This document shows positions 1 through 9,256 of a stretch of 42,936 nucleotides of DNA, in pieces; positions within the stretch are counted from its first letter, which is position 1, and each line of letters opens with the position of its first letter. The DNA comes from Sphingomonas sp. (GTDB lineage Bacteria; Pseudomonadota; Alphaproteobacteria; Sphingomonadales; Sphingomonadaceae): NCBI RefSeq assembly GCF_029239295.1, contig NZ_JAQZBC010000019.1, forward strand, positions 1 to 42,936. Reading direction: 5' to 3'. Both the position numbers and the translations under genes were made by a program. The notes beneath the pieces are model-generated. The model searched no databases. It was not told the DNA's origin and saw nothing but the letters and a program-made list of their open reading frames with translations.

Positions 1-450
1 CCGCGTCATACCCGGCTTGCGGCCCAGGCCGATCTTCTTGGCCATGGCTCGACGCGCTTCCGAGTAGCTTTCAGCAACCATCGGATAGTCTGATTTCAGA
101 CCATAACGATCCCGATATCCTTGTGGCGTGAGCCCGTAGCCGGCAAGATGGCGCCGGAGCGTCTTGTACGGCTTGCCGTCGATCATCGATATGATGTGGT
201 CCTTGGAAGCGAGAGACTTCCTGGCCGACACGGCTGGCGTGTATTCATTCGCCACGTCAGCTGATTTCAGGTGTCGCTCAGCACCCGAAAGCTGGTCAAC
301 AGCTCCGTGCATATCCTTCAGAAAGGCGAGAACGTCGGTCTCAGATGCTCGAGTGTTCGGGTTCGCCAGCCAAGCGGTGGTCAGCTGTACCGCAAATTCA
401 ATCGTGTCGAAGTTTGGATCGTCCGGGGGGATATCAGCCATTATGTACAT
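1..450 (-). CDS. MucR/Ros-family transcriptional regulator (3' end cut by window)
   Basis: Read on the minus strand, an open frame runs from an ATG at 450 (alternative ATG at 441) through the window edge, about 150 codons. That is close to the usual full length of MucR proteins, so only the last few residues can be missing. The C-terminal half carries the family signature: DGKPYKTLRRHL, then GLTPQGYRDRYGL, then SDYPMVAESYSEARRAMAKK. MucR/Ros proteins bind AT-rich promoter DNA and regulate exopolysaccharide, motility and surface genes in alphaproteobacteria. The usual Cys before the (L/I)xDG turn is Ser here (IISMIDG), and the last ligand position is Tyr (AGYGLTP), so the zinc site is incomplete, as in the known zinc-free Ros/MucR homologues. 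An AAGGA-like ribosome site lies just upstream of the ATG at 450. The family call is firm; the target genes are unknown. Confidence 0.9.
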   Translation of the reverse strand, partial: MYIMADIPPDDPNFDTIEFAVQLTTAWLANPNTRASETDVLAFLKDMHGAVDQLSGAERHLKSADVANEYTPAVSARKSLASKDHIISMIDGKPYKTLRRHLAGYGLTPQGYRDRYGLKSDYPMVAESYSEARRAMAKKIGLGRKPGMTR

Positions 451-700
451 ACTTTCCTTGGGGAGTGGCTGCGCTGCCATCTAGGCGTCTCCAATTCAAG
501 ATTTAACAGACATTAAAGCACTCTAGACGGCGGAGGCTCCTCTCCGATAGTCGGCGAGAAGCGCAGCAAAGCTGCACCATCCGGGTTTTCCTTTGGTAGA
601 CCCCGTTCAGCCGATGGAGAGCAGAGCGTCCAAGCCAACCTCGACGATGTGGGGTGGCGTTAGCTCGGCTTTCAACGGATGAAGCCGTTCTTCGTGGCTT

Positions 701-736
701 CCTCATAATCCTACCAAGAAGATAGGAATTAGGAGG
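701..736 (+). promoter_or_regulatory. Hairpin burying the ribosome-binding site of the tauD-like gene
   Basis: Bases 701-713 can pair with 723-736 around a 9-nt loop, giving 12 base pairs with one A-G mismatch (705/732) and one bulged A (727). The 3' arm contains the whole AGGAGG Shine-Dalgarno (731-736), seven bases before the ATG at 743. Upstream, GAAGCC (681-686) can pair with GGCTTC (696-701), and AACGG (674-678) with CCGTT (685-689); these two are mutually exclusive. The pairing is read directly from sequence; a regulatory role is inferred. Confidence 0.5.
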
Positions 737-742
737 TGCCCA

Positions 743-1678
743 ATGACGACTCAGTTCATCAACACACCCGGCCCTGCCAGCCCGCTGGTGATCACCCCGG
801 TTGCAGGCCGCATCGGCGGCGAGGTGCACGGGATTGCGCTTTCCGCCGATCTTGCGCCCGAAATCTACGACGCGCTTCATGCGGCGCTCGCGCGGCACAA
901 GGTGCTGTTCTTCCGCGATCAGCACCAGCTGGACGATGCCGGGCAAGAGGCATTTGCGGCGCGTTTTGGCGATCCTGTGTCGCACCCGACCGTGCCAGTG
1001 CGGCAGGGAACGCAGCATATCCTCGACCTCGATTCAACCGACGGACGGGCGGCGAACTCGTGGCATACCGACGTCACCTTCGTCCCGGCTTACCCGGCCG
1101 CTTCGATCCTGCGCGGGGTGACCATCCCGGAGGCGGGCGGCGACACGCAATGGGCGAATACGGCCGCTGCTTACGATGCCTTGCCGGAGCCGCTGCGCGT
1201 ACTGGCGGACACGCTGTGGGCGGTTCACTCCAACGCTTATGATTATGCGGCGCTGCGTCCTGAAACCTCGGCGGAGCGGATCCGCTACCAGCGCGAGGTG
1301 TTCGCCCGCGTCGTGCACGAGACCGAGCATCCGGTGGTACGCGTCCATCCGGTAACAGGTGAACGGACGCTGCTGCTTGGCCATTTCGTGCAGCGCTTCG
1401 TCGGCCTGGAGCAGGCGGACAGTCTGGCGCTGTTCCAGATCCTTCAGAACCATATCCTCCAGCCGGAAAACATCGTCCGCTGGCGCTGGCGCGAAGGTGA
1501 TGTGGCCATTTGGGATAATCGCGCTACCCAGCACCGCGCCACGGCCGATTTCGGCCTGCAGCGCCGCACGGTCCGCCGGGTCACCATTGCCGGTGACGTT
1601 CCGGTGTCGATCGACGGCCGCCGCAGCCGTGCCATCCGCCCGGAGGCGGACGAGGCGCTGCTGGAGGCTGCAGAATGA
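743..1678 (+). CDS. TauD/AtsK-family Fe(II)/2-oxoglutarate dioxygenase
   Basis: A 311-residue cytoplasmic non-haem iron dioxygenase. Family members hydroxylate the carbon next to a sulfonate or sulfate group, releasing sulfite (TauD) or sulfate (AtsK). The iron ligands are His108-x-Asp110 (WHTDVTF) and distal His264 (ATQHRA). Arg275, eleven residues after the distal His as in TauD, fits the 2-oxoglutarate-binding arginine. AGGAGG lies seven bases before the ATG, inside a possible hairpin. The TGA overlaps the ATG of the downstream ssuD (ATGA), so the two are translationally coupled. At 311 residues it is longer than E. coli TauD (283) and nearer the alkylsulfatase AtsK group. The setting (SsuD, SsuABC) says organosulfur scavenging; whether the substrate is taurine, another sulfonate or an alkyl sulfate cannot be read from sequence. 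Confidence 0.9.
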   Translation: MTTQFINTPGPASPLVITPVAGRIGGEVHGIALSADLAPEIYDALHAALARHKVLFFRDQHQLDDAGQEAFAARFGDPVSHPTVPVRQGTQHILDLDSTDGRAANSWHTDVTFVPAYPAASILRGVTIPEAGGDTQWANTAAAYDALPEPLRVLADTLWAVHSNAYDYAALRPETSAERIRYQREVFARVVHETEHPVVRVHPVTGERTLLLGHFVQRFVGLEQADSLALFQILQNHILQPENIVRWRWREGDVAIWDNRATQHRATADFGLQRRTVRRVTIAGDVPVSIDGRRSRAIRPEADEALLEAAE

Positions 1679-2823
1679 CCGCCGCCGCCAGCCGCAGCCC
1701 GCTCGATTTCCTCTGGTTCCTGCCCTCAGCCGGGGACCAGAGGTATTTGGCGTCCACCGATGGCGCGCGCGCCGCGACGCCGGGCTATCTGAAACAGGTG
1801 GCAATCGCCGCGGACCAGCTCGGCTTCTCCGGCGCGCTGATGCCGACCGGATCGCATTGCGCCGATGCATGGATCACTGCTGCCAGCCTCGCCCCCGTGA
1901 CCGAGCGGTTGCGGCTGCTGGTGGCGCTGCGGCCGGGGCTGACGCTGCCAGCGGAGTCGGTGCGGCAGGCGGTGGCGCTGGATCGCATCAGCGATGGGCG
2001 GCTGCTGCTCAACGTCGTTACCGGCGGCAGCAGCGAGCTGCTGGCGCGGGACGGGATCTTCCTCGATCACCGCGAGCGATACGAACAAACCGCCGAGTTC
2101 CTCGATATCTTTCGTGCCCTGGGCCGCGGCGAGACGGTGACGCGCGAGGGCAAATACCTGTCGATCCGCAAGGGCCGGCTGGAATTTCCCTTCGTGCAGA
2201 AACCGCATGCGCCGATCTGGTTCGGCGGTTCCTCAGACATCGCGCGGGAGATCGCAGCCGAGCATGTCGACGTCTATCTGGCGTGGGGCGAGCCGCCCGC
2301 CCAGTTGAAGGACGTGATCGACGACGTGCGCGCCCGTGCGGCGGCGCGCGGGCGCACCATCCGCTTCGGCATACGGCTGCACTTCATCGTGCGCGAGACG
2401 GAGGGTGAGGCATGGGATGCGGCGAATGACCTCATCCGCCATGTCACCGACGATGATATCGCCCGCTTTCAGGCCGCTCTGGCGCGCACTGAGTCCGTAG
2501 GCCAAGCGCGGATGCGGGACCTTCACAAGGGCAATCGGGCGGATCTGGAGGTCAGCCCGAACCTGTGGGCCGGCATTGGACTGGTGCGGACGGGTGCCGG
2601 TACCGCGCTGGTGGGCGACCCCGTAACGGTTGCCGAGCGGCTGGAGGAATATGCCGCGATCGGCATCGATACCGTGATCGGTTCGGGCTATCCGCATCTC
2701 GAGGAGGCCTATCGGGTGGCCGAGCTCCTGTTCCCGCATCTCAACCTGGTGAACGGCCCGAAGGCGCAGGAAGCGGCGCCGCAATTCCCCTTCACCACAT
2801 TGCGGCAGGCCGCCGCGAGCTGA
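1675..2823 (+). CDS. ssuD: FMNH2-dependent alkanesulfonate monooxygenase SsuD
   Basis: A 382-residue luciferase-like monooxygenase that cleaves C1-substituted alkanesulfonates to an aldehyde and sulfite using reduced FMN. It matches SsuD closely along its length: [10 protein letters not shown] (Cys62, at the position of the conserved SsuD Cys54), [11 protein letters not shown], the active-site stretch [16 protein letters not shown], and the C-terminal [17 protein letters not shown]. It starts inside the stop of the TauD-like gene (ATGA). No flavin reductase gene (SsuE) is visible in the window, so FMNH2 must come from elsewhere. It converges on the ssuBCA run, with a strong hairpin between the two 3' ends. 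Confidence 0.93.
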   Translation: MTAAASRSPLDFLWFLPSAGDQRYLASTDGARAATPGYLKQVAIAADQLGFSGALMPTGSHCADAWITAASLAPVTERLRLLVALRPGLTLPAESVRQAVALDRISDGRLLLNVVTGGSSELLARDGIFLDHRERYEQTAEFLDIFRALGRGETVTREGKYLSIRKGRLEFPFVQKPHAPIWFGGSSDIAREIAAEHVDVYLAWGEPPAQLKDVIDDVRARAAARGRTIRFGIRLHFIVRETEGEAWDAANDLIRHVTDDDIARFQAALARTESVGQARMRDLHKGNRADLEVSPNLWAGIGLVRTGAGTALVGDPVTVAERLEEYAAIGIDTVIGSGYPHLEEAYRVAELLFPHLNLVNGPKAQEAAPQFPFTTLRQAAAS

Positions 2824-2829
2824 GTGATT

Positions 2830-2860
2830 GCTCCCCTCCGCCGCAGGGGAGGAGGGGAGC
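2830..2860. terminator. Terminator-like hairpin between convergent ssuD and ssuB
   Basis: A perfect 10-bp inverted repeat, GCTCCCCTCC (2830-2839) and GGAGGGGAGC (2851-2860), fills most of the 46-bp gap between the facing 3' ends of ssuD and ssuB. The T-tract is poor on both sides, so termination efficiency is uncertain, but the position fits a shared bidirectional terminator. Confidence 0.65.
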
Positions 2861-2869
2861 TTTGCCGCC

Positions 2870-3610
2870 TTATTTCTCCAGCAGTCGTTCCAGTATCTCA
2901 CCCTCGATCATTGCCAGCCCTGTATCGCCATGGCGGCGCGGTCGGCCTGCCGGGACGGCGCGATCGAGCGTGATCCGCCCACCTTCCATGATCACCACGC
3001 GGTTGCCGAGCGTCACCGCCTCGGTCACATCATGCGTCACCAGCAGCGCGGTGAAGCCCTGGTTCAGCCAAACCCGTTCGATTAGCCGCTGCATTTCGAT
3101 CCGCGTCAACGCGTCGAGCGCGCCGAGCGGCTCGTCTAGCAACAGCAGCCGTGGCCGGCTGACGAGCGCGCGGGCCAGCGCGACGCGCTGGCGTTGGCCG
3201 CCGGACAAGCGCGCGGGCCATTCGCCTGCCTTTTCAGTGAGGCCGACGAGCGCAAGCGCTTCGACCGCCTGCTCGCGCTTTTCGGCCGGTGTGCCTTCAG
3301 CGCCCACCACGACATTGTCGAGAACGCTGGCCCAGGGCAGCAGCCGCGGTTCCTGAAAGACGACGCGCGTGCGATCGCGATCGGTTTCGATCGTGCCGCC
3401 ATCGGGCTGCTCCAGCCCGGTAATCGCGCGCAGCAGCGTGCTCTTGCCGCAGCCGGACCGGCCCACGATCGAGACGAAGTCGCCAGCGGCGACATCTAGG
3501 TCGAGCGCATCGATCACGCGGTTGCCGCCGAAAGCAATGCCGAGGCCGCGGATCGTGATCGTGGCGCCGCCCTGCACGGCAGGGCGGGCAAGGGTATGGA
3601 CGGTGGCCAT
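2870..3610 (-). CDS. ssuB: Aliphatic sulfonate ABC transporter ATP-binding protein SsuB
   Basis: A 246-residue ABC ATPase energising sulfonate import. Walker A is GRSGCGKST (residues 50-58), signature LSGGQ (135-139), Walker B LLLLDEP (155-161) and switch His193 (VTHDVTEAV). I chose the ATG at 3610 over one at 3625: it lies one base after the ssuC stop, has GGAG at good spacing, and begins [10 protein letters not shown]. The earlier ATG would overlap ssuC without adding conserved residues. Last gene of the minus-strand sulfonate operon. Confidence 0.92.
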   Translation of the reverse strand: MATVHTLARPAVQGGATITIRGLGIAFGGNRVIDALDLDVAAGDFVSIVGRSGCGKSTLLRAITGLEQPDGGTIETDRDRTRVVFQEPRLLPWASVLDNVVVGAEGTPAEKREQAVEALALVGLTEKAGEWPARLSGGQRQRVALARALVSRPRLLLLDEPLGALDALTRIEMQRLIERVWLNQGFTALLVTHDVTEAVTLGNRVVIMEGGRITLDRAVPAGRPRRHGDTGLAMIEGEILERLLEK

Positions 3611-3611
3611 G

Positions 3612-4469
3612 TCAGCGTGCTCCATAGGCTGGGTTCCAGCGCAGGAAGCGCCGTTCCATCAGGCGAGTGAGGCTGTCGGCGAGCTTGCCGAGGCAGGCGT
3701 AGACCAGGATCGCGAGGACGATCACGTCGGTCTGGCTGAACTCGCGGGCCTGGTTCGCCATGTAGCCGATCCCCGAATTAGCCGCGATGGTCTCCGCGAC
3801 GATCAGCGTCAGCCACATGATGCCCAGCGCGAAGCGCAGGCCGACCAGGATCGACGGCAGCGCCCCAGGCAGGATCACGCGGCGAAACAGCGTCATGCGC
3901 CGCATTCCGTACACCCGTCCCATTTCGATCAATCCCGGGTCGACGGAGGTCACACCGTGGTAGGTGTTGAGATAGATCGGGAAGAACACGCCCCACCCGA
4001 CCAGCAGGATCTTCGCCCCTTCGTCGATCCCGAACCAGAGGATGACGAGTGGAATCAGCGCAAGATGCGGAATGGTCCGGACCGCCTGCAGCGTCGGATC
4101 AAGCAGGCGGCGAAGCCCCGGTGACAATGCGGTGGCAAGGCCGAGCGCAAGAGCGATCGTGCCGCCCGCCAGGAGGCCAACCAGCGCGCGTCCCGCGCTG
4201 ACGCCCAGATTGGCGATCAGCGTGCCGTCGCGGATCAGCTCACCCCCGACATCGATCACAGCGGTGGGAGCGGGGAGGATAGTCGCTGGCAGCGCACCGG
4301 TCGTCGAGGCGAGCTGCCAGGTGGCGAGCAGCAGCACGGGCAGGATCGCGGGGGTCCAGCGCGTGCGGGCGAGCCATGAGCCCACTGGGACCCGCGAAGT
4401 GGTGCGTGATGGCCCGCGCGGGTTGGCAGGGGCATCGGCGCGCGTCAGGTTGGGCGCGAGACTGGCCAT
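3612..4469 (-). CDS. ssuC: Aliphatic sulfonate ABC transporter permease SsuC
   Basis: A 285-residue inner-membrane permease of the SsuC/TauC family with about six hydrophobic segments. The coupling region reads [16 protein letters not shown] followed by [22 protein letters not shown], the EAA loop that docks on the ATPase. The ATG at 4469 is preferred because GAGGAG stands just upstream; an in-frame extension to 4523 would overlap ssuA and adds a Pro/Arg-rich stretch of no value. It sits 10 bases after ssuA and abuts ssuB. Confidence 0.92.
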   Translation of the reverse strand: MASLAPNLTRADAPANPRGPSRTTSRVPVGSWLARTRWTPAILPVLLLATWQLASTTGALPATILPAPTAVIDVGGELIRDGTLIANLGVSAGRALVGLLAGGTIALALGLATALSPGLRRLLDPTLQAVRTIPHLALIPLVILWFGIDEGAKILLVGWGVFFPIYLNTYHGVTSVDPGLIEMGRVYGMRRMTLFRRVILPGALPSILVGLRFALGIMWLTLIVAETIAANSGIGYMANQAREFSQTDVIVLAILVYACLGKLADSLTRLMERRFLRWNPAYGAR

Positions 4470-4479
4470 GATCGTCTCC

Positions 4480-5448
4480 TCAGCTTTTCGGGGTCCAGCC
4501 GGTCCAGGCGATCGCGCCGGCATCCAGCTTGCGGTTCAGCACGCCCGCCTCAGTCAAATAATCGGTGACACGCTGCTGGTTCGCGATGTCAGCCGGGGTG
4601 ACCGGATCGACGACAAAGGCTGCCCCTTTGTAGCGCGCCAGCATCTTCTGCTGGACGGCGAGCGGGAGACGGGTCGCGGTGGCGGACAGCTTGCTCACCG
4701 CGTCCAGGTTCGCCCGCGCCCAGGCAGCTTCGTCTCGCAGCGCGTCGAGTGTGGCGGCGATCGCTTCCGGCCGTTCCTTCACTATCGCGCCCCGCGCGAT
4801 GTAAAAGACGGTGGAGGCAAGGCCGGCCCGGTCGATCGGAATCTCGCGTGCGCCATGGCGCTCCTCGGCGAGCCCCCGGTAGGGATCCCAGGTGATCCAG
4901 GCATCGATCGACCCGTTGCTGAACGCGGTCATTGCGTCGCCCGGCGCCAGGTACACCGGCGTCACGTCCTTCAGCGTCAGCCCGTGTTTCTTCAGCGCGA
5001 TGACTGCGCTGAGCTCGCTGGCCGAGCCCTTGGTGAAGGCGAGGCGCTTGCCCTTGAGGTCAGCGGCGGTGCGCACCGGCGACTGGCGTGGCACGATCAG
5101 TCCGCCGGTGATCGCGCTCGGAAAGCTGTGCGTCGCGACATAGACGATGTCCGATCCCGACGCCTGCGCATAGGCGACCGGCGTATCGCCGACTGCGCCG
5201 ATATCGACTGAGCCTGCGCGCATCGCCTCGATCAAGGGCGGGCCGGAGGGGAATTCCACCCATCGTACCGGCGCAATGCCCTGTGCGGCGAGCGTCTTCT
5301 CTACCGCGCCACGCTCCTTCGCCACGAACAGCACGCCGCCCTTCTGGACACCGATCGTCAGGCCCTTGCCTGTGCCTGCGCTGTCGCCCTTGCCGCACGC
5401 GGCGAGCATCAGCGCCAGCGTGCCGGCCAGCAATGCACGGCGCCTCAT
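4480..5448 (-). CDS. ssuA: Aliphatic sulfonate-binding lipoprotein SsuA
   Basis: A 322-residue periplasmic substrate-binding protein of the SsuA/TauA (NMT1-like) family. The N-terminus is a lipoprotein signal with lipobox LAAC (Cys18), so it is probably membrane-tethered rather than freely soluble. Recognisable stretches include WVEFPSGPPLIEAMRAGSVD, IGAVGDTPVAYAQASG and AWITWDPYRGLAE, which form the two lobes around the sulfonate. Its ATG overlaps the TGA of the upstream monooxygenase (ATGA). It delivers substrate to SsuBC. Confidence 0.92.
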   Translation of the reverse strand: MRRRALLAGTLALMLAACGKGDSAGTGKGLTIGVQKGGVLFVAKERGAVEKTLAAQGIAPVRWVEFPSGPPLIEAMRAGSVDIGAVGDTPVAYAQASGSDIVYVATHSFPSAITGGLIVPRQSPVRTAADLKGKRLAFTKGSASELSAVIALKKHGLTLKDVTPVYLAPGDAMTAFSNGSIDAWITWDPYRGLAEERHGAREIPIDRAGLASTVFYIARGAIVKERPEAIAATLDALRDEAAWARANLDAVSKLSATATRLPLAVQQKMLARYKGAAFVVDPVTPADIANQQRVTDYLTEAGVLNRKLDAGAIAWTGWTPKS

Positions 5449-6812
5449 TCCGCTGCCTCCGCCAGCGCGGTCGATTTACGGGCGGGGTGCTCCGGAAAGG
5501 GCAGGCCCAGGTTCTCCCGCAGCGTCGTTCCCTCATAGTCCGTGCGGAAGCGGCCGCGGCGGCGCAGCTCGGGCAGCACCTCGGCGATGAAGTCGTCCAA
5601 ATGGTCCGGCAGGTACGGCGGCATTACGTTGAAGCCATCCGCACCATGGCCATCGAACCAGGATTCAAGCTGGTCGGCGATCTGGCCGGCATCGCCGAAG
5701 ATCGTCCAATGGCCGCGCGCGCCGGTGACACGCAGGTGAAGCTCGCGGGCGGAAAGGTTTTCCCGCCGCGCCATGTCCAAAAGAAGCGCGGGGCGGCTCT
5801 TGCGCCCGTCGACCTGCACCCAATCCGGAAGCGGCTGGTTCTCGTCATGCTCCAGCAGGCGATCGTCCTCGAACAGCCGGGCGAGGAACCGTTTGCCGAT
5901 CTCGGGATGAACGAGCGCCTGTAGCTCTTCGTACTTCTCGCGGGCGTGGCGCTCGCTGTCGCCTACAACGGCCATGACACCGGGCATGATCTTCAGCGTC
6001 TCGGGCCGCCGGCCGTGGCGTGCCATCCGGCGCTTCACATCGGCGTAGAAGTCTGAGGCGGAGGCGAGCGTCTGATGCGCGGTGAACACCACTTCGGCAG
6101 TCGCAGCCGCAAGCTCGCGCCCTGGTTCCGACGAACCCGCCTGGACCACGACGGGGTGCCCCTGCGGCGATCGCGGCACGTTGAGCGGTCCGGCAACCGA
6201 AAGATGCGGGCCCTTGTGCCCGAGGATGTGGAGCTTTGACGGATCGGCGAAGAGGCCGTTGTCGCGATTGCGTGGAAAGGCATCGTCCTCCCAGCTTTCC
6301 CACAATCCCTTTACCACCGCGGCGAATTCGGCGGCGCGGGCATAGCGCACCTCCGGCTCGGGATGCTGCTCCAGCCCGAAGTTCTGCGCTTCGCCCGCCG
6401 AGGCGGAAGTGACGAGGTTCCACGCGGCGCGCCCGCCGCTGACATTGTCCAGCGAGGCGAACAGGCGGGCGAGGAGGAACGGCGGATAGTAGGTCGTGGT
6501 CGCCGTCGCGACGAGGCCGATGCGCTGCGTACGAGAAGCGATCGCGCTCAGCAGGGTGATTGGTTCGAACCCGGCGACGCCCGCCATGCGTGCGATGCTC
6601 TCCGGATCGTCCCGATCGACGAAGCCGCCCTGGCTATCGGCCAGGAACATCATGTCGAACTTCGCCGCTTCGGCCTTCTGCGCGAGCGAGACGTAATGCT
6701 CGATGTCGACGCCTGCGTCCTTGGCAGCGCGCGGGTGCCTCCACGCGGCGACATGGTGGCCCGTCGCCATCAGGAAAGCGCCAAAGCGGATCGTGTCGGT
6801 GCGTTTAGTCAT
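5445..6812 (-). CDS. NtaA/SnaA/DmoA-family FMN-dependent monooxygenase
   Basis: A 455-residue luciferase-like monooxygenase of the group containing NtaA (nitrilotriacetate), SnaA, DszA (dibenzothiophene sulfone) and DmoA (dimethyl sulfide). Diagnostic stretches are FGAFLMATGHHVAAWRHP, FDMMFLADSQ, SGGRAAWNLVTS and the C-terminal MPPYLPDHLDDFIAEVLPEL. The ATG at 6812 has GGGAG upstream and begins MTKRTDTIRFGAF; the open frame reaches 6953 but that extension overlaps the upstream receptor and lacks family residues. It lies between the TonB receptor and ssuA with an ATGA overlap, so its substrate is very likely an organosulfur compound such as a sulfone, sulfonate or thioether. The exact substrate is not determinable. 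Confidence 0.88.
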   Translation of the reverse strand: MTKRTDTIRFGAFLMATGHHVAAWRHPRAAKDAGVDIEHYVSLAQKAEAAKFDMMFLADSQGGFVDRDDPESIARMAGVAGFEPITLLSAIASRTQRIGLVATATTTYYPPFLLARLFASLDNVSGGRAAWNLVTSASAGEAQNFGLEQHPEPEVRYARAAEFAAVVKGLWESWEDDAFPRNRDNGLFADPSKLHILGHKGPHLSVAGPLNVPRSPQGHPVVVQAGSSEPGRELAAATAEVVFTAHQTLASASDFYADVKRRMARHGRRPETLKIMPGVMAVVGDSERHAREKYEELQALVHPEIGKRFLARLFEDDRLLEHDENQPLPDWVQVDGRKSRPALLLDMARRENLSARELHLRVTGARGHWTIFGDAGQIADQLESWFDGHGADGFNVMPPYLPDHLDDFIAEVLPELRRRGRFRTDYEGTTLRENLGLPFPEHPARKSTALAEAAE

Positions 6813-6826
6813 GGTTGTTCTCCCGG

Positions 6827-9256
6827 TCAGAGACGGTGACGCAAGGTGAGGCCAAAGGTGCGCGGATCGCCGGGCTGCCCGTAGAAGACGGCGCCGTTCT
6901 CGCTGATGCCCTTGGAGTAGAAATACAGCTTGTTCAGCAGGTTGCGGGACCACAGGGACGCTTCCCAGCGACCATCCTTGCCGCGTACGCCGAGCCGCGC
7001 GTTGAGGAGGCCAAAGCCATCCACCAGCGAGAAGCGGCTGAGATTGTACGTCGTGTAGAAGGACGAACGGTACGCATAGTCCGCGCCGATGAAGCCGGTG
7101 ACGGTGTCGCTGAGCGGCGCGTCATAACTGGCGCCCGCCGACCAGGCCCATCGCGGGGCGGCGGGCAGGCGGCGCCCGGACAGGTCGCAGACCGTGGGCC
7201 GCCCTGGCGCGCGTATCTCAAACGGGCATTGCGCGTTGGAATAGCGGCGGTATTCGGCCGGGTTCCAGGTGCCGCTGGCGTAAAGCGACAGACCCGCGAC
7301 GGGACGCGCCCGCAAATCGCCCTCGATGCCATAGGATCTGACATCGCCGACGTTGGCGATATATGCACGTGGCGGCACCACGCTCGCGTCGACGATCGTC
7401 GACTGATAATTCGAGACGTCGGTCAGGAATGCCGAGAAATTGGCTGTGAGGCGCCGGTCGAGCCATTCGCTTTTCAGGCCGACCTCGTAATTGTCGACCT
7501 TCTCCGGCGAGACCACTGCGAGATCCAGCAGCGGCGCACCGTCCGGAGATAGCGGCAGTGTGGCGAAATTCAGCCCGCCGGATTTCTGCCCACGCGCATA
7601 GGTGACATAGACCAGCGCGTCCTCGCCCAACTTGCCCGACAGGCTCGCCATGCCGGAAAGGTCGCCCCAGCTGCGATCGAGATCGTAACGCGCATAAATG
7701 GGCGTGTAGGCGTTGCGCAGCGCGATCTGCGCGGGGGTTAGCGTCGTAAGCCGCGACCCGCCGCCGCGGACCTGCTCGTAGAAGCCGTATTTGCGCTCAT
7801 GCGTGTACCGCAGGCCAACCGTCAGATCCACCGCGTCGGTCAGGTGCCAGACTCCCTGGCCGAATGCCGCAACGCTTGTCGTCTTCGGCTCCGACGACGC
7901 GTAAGTATAAGTGCCTTCCAGCGTGGCGCGGCGTTGTGCCCGCGTCAGGCCGGACGTGCCCGGTGCGATAAGGAATTCGCCCGCGTCACGGCCATATTCG
8001 TTGATGAACCAGCCGGGAATTTTCTGGTGGAAGGCGTAGAGGCCCGCCACCCAGTCGATCGTCTGCCGCCCGTTGGAGGCCAAGCGGAATTCCTGGCTGA
8101 ACTGTCGCTGGCGATCATACTGATTGCCCTCCAGCGATATGTTGAGGGCCGAATAATCTGGGTCGTTGCGTGGTGTCCAATTCCAGAACCGCGCCGCGGA
8201 GACGGAGGTCAGCGTAGCCCCGCCGAAATCATATTCCGCGTTTACCTGCACGCCGCCCTGTTCCATGCGGATCGGGCCCAGCCAGTCGCTGTCGGTGATG
8301 CGATCCTTGGGGTCGGCGAGCGGCGGGGTGTAGCCGAACTGCGCGATCCGCTGGGCATAGTTGAACGCGATCGGCGCGCCATTGTCATAAGCAGCGAGTG
8401 ATCCGAGCAACACCGGAACGCAGCAATTCTGCTCCTGCCGGGCATAATCGCCGATGACGCGCACGGTCAGCGCTTCAGTCGGCGTGAACAACAGTTGCCC
8501 GCGCACGGTATAGTTCTGAAAATCGTGGACGCGGCGATCCTGGAAGATGTTGCGCAGGAAGCCGTCGCGCTTGGTCGCCTCGAACGAAAGGCGGCCGGCG
8601 ACGTTCTTCGCCACTGGTCCGGAAAGCGTTCCGCGCGCCTGGAACAGCCCGTAATTGCCGACCGAAACGTCCCCCGATGCCTCCGGCGTGAAGCTGGGCC
8701 GCTTGGTGGTGACGACGATTGCACCGGCCGTAGTGTTGCGGCCGAACAGGGTGCCTTGCGGTCCACGCAGGATCTCGACCCGATCGAGATCTACCAGGTC
8801 AAAGCCGGATTGGCCGACCCGCGCGTAATAAACGTCGTCGACGTAGAAGCCGACGCCAAGGTCCAGCCCGTTGTTCGCCGTGGCGACGTTCGATCCCAGG
8901 CCGCGGATGTTTACCGTCACGTTGCGCGGGTTCGAGGTATAGACCGTCAGGCTCGGCACCTCCTGATAGATCTGCTGGAGGTGATAGGCACCTTTCTGCT
9001 CCAGCGCCTCGCCGCCCAGGACGCTGATAGCGAGCGGCACGTCCTGTATGCTCTCCGCGCGGCGCCGCGCGGTGACGAGAATGTCGGAACCACTGTCGGA
9101 GGGGACGGTGGATGGGGTTGTGGTTGCGGGGTCGTTGCTCGAGGCGGCCGCCTCCGACGCAGGTCGAAGAGTGACCGAGGCGTCGGCGGTATGAATGGAT
9201 GGCGCAGAAATGCTGCCTGCGCTGGCCAGCAGCCAGGCAGTGAGGGGCAGGGGCAT
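6827..9256 (-). CDS. TonB-dependent outer-membrane receptor, organosulfur-associated
   Basis: An 809-residue TonB-dependent receptor. After a signal peptide and a linker rich in Ala, Ser, Thr and Pro, the TonB box region reads DILVTARRR (residues 59-67). The plug follows (QDVPLAISVLGGEAL, PRNVTVNIRGLGS, VEILRGPQGTLFGRNTTAGA), then the beta-barrel, ending FGLTLRHRL. An AAGGGA site precedes the ATG. It ends 14 bases before the flavin monooxygenase and is the first gene of the minus-strand sulfur operon. From context I infer that it imports an organosulfur ligand too large or scarce for porins. TonB receptors in sulfur-starvation clusters are common in sphingomonads; no iron or siderophore gene is near. 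Confidence 0.9.
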   Translation of the reverse strand: MPLPLTAWLLASAGSISAPSIHTADASVTLRPASEAAASSNDPATTTPSTVPSDSGSDILVTARRRAESIQDVPLAISVLGGEALEQKGAYHLQQIYQEVPSLTVYTSNPRNVTVNIRGLGSNVATANNGLDLGVGFYVDDVYYARVGQSGFDLVDLDRVEILRGPQGTLFGRNTTAGAIVVTTKRPSFTPEASGDVSVGNYGLFQARGTLSGPVAKNVAGRLSFEATKRDGFLRNIFQDRRVHDFQNYTVRGQLLFTPTEALTVRVIGDYARQEQNCCVPVLLGSLAAYDNGAPIAFNYAQRIAQFGYTPPLADPKDRITDSDWLGPIRMEQGGVQVNAEYDFGGATLTSVSAARFWNWTPRNDPDYSALNISLEGNQYDRQRQFSQEFRLASNGRQTIDWVAGLYAFHQKIPGWFINEYGRDAGEFLIAPGTSGLTRAQRRATLEGTYTYASSEPKTTSVAAFGQGVWHLTDAVDLTVGLRYTHERKYGFYEQVRGGGSRLTTLTPAQIALRNAYTPIYARYDLDRSWGDLSGMASLSGKLGEDALVYVTYARGQKSGGLNFATLPLSPDGAPLLDLAVVSPEKVDNYEVGLKSEWLDRRLTANFSAFLTDVSNYQSTIVDASVVPPRAYIANVGDVRSYGIEGDLRARPVAGLSLYASGTWNPAEYRRYSNAQCPFEIRAPGRPTVCDLSGRRLPAAPRWAWSAGASYDAPLSDTVTGFIGADYAYRSSFYTTYNLSRFSLVDGFGLLNARLGVRGKDGRWEASLWSRNLLNKLYFYSKGISENGAVFYGQPGDPRTFGLTLRHRL

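Noticed and set aside
503..1018. 171-codon minus-strand open frame opposite the start of the TauD-like gene
   Set aside because: Arg/His-rich composition typical of an antisense shadow in high-GC DNA; overlaps a clear dioxygenase gene.
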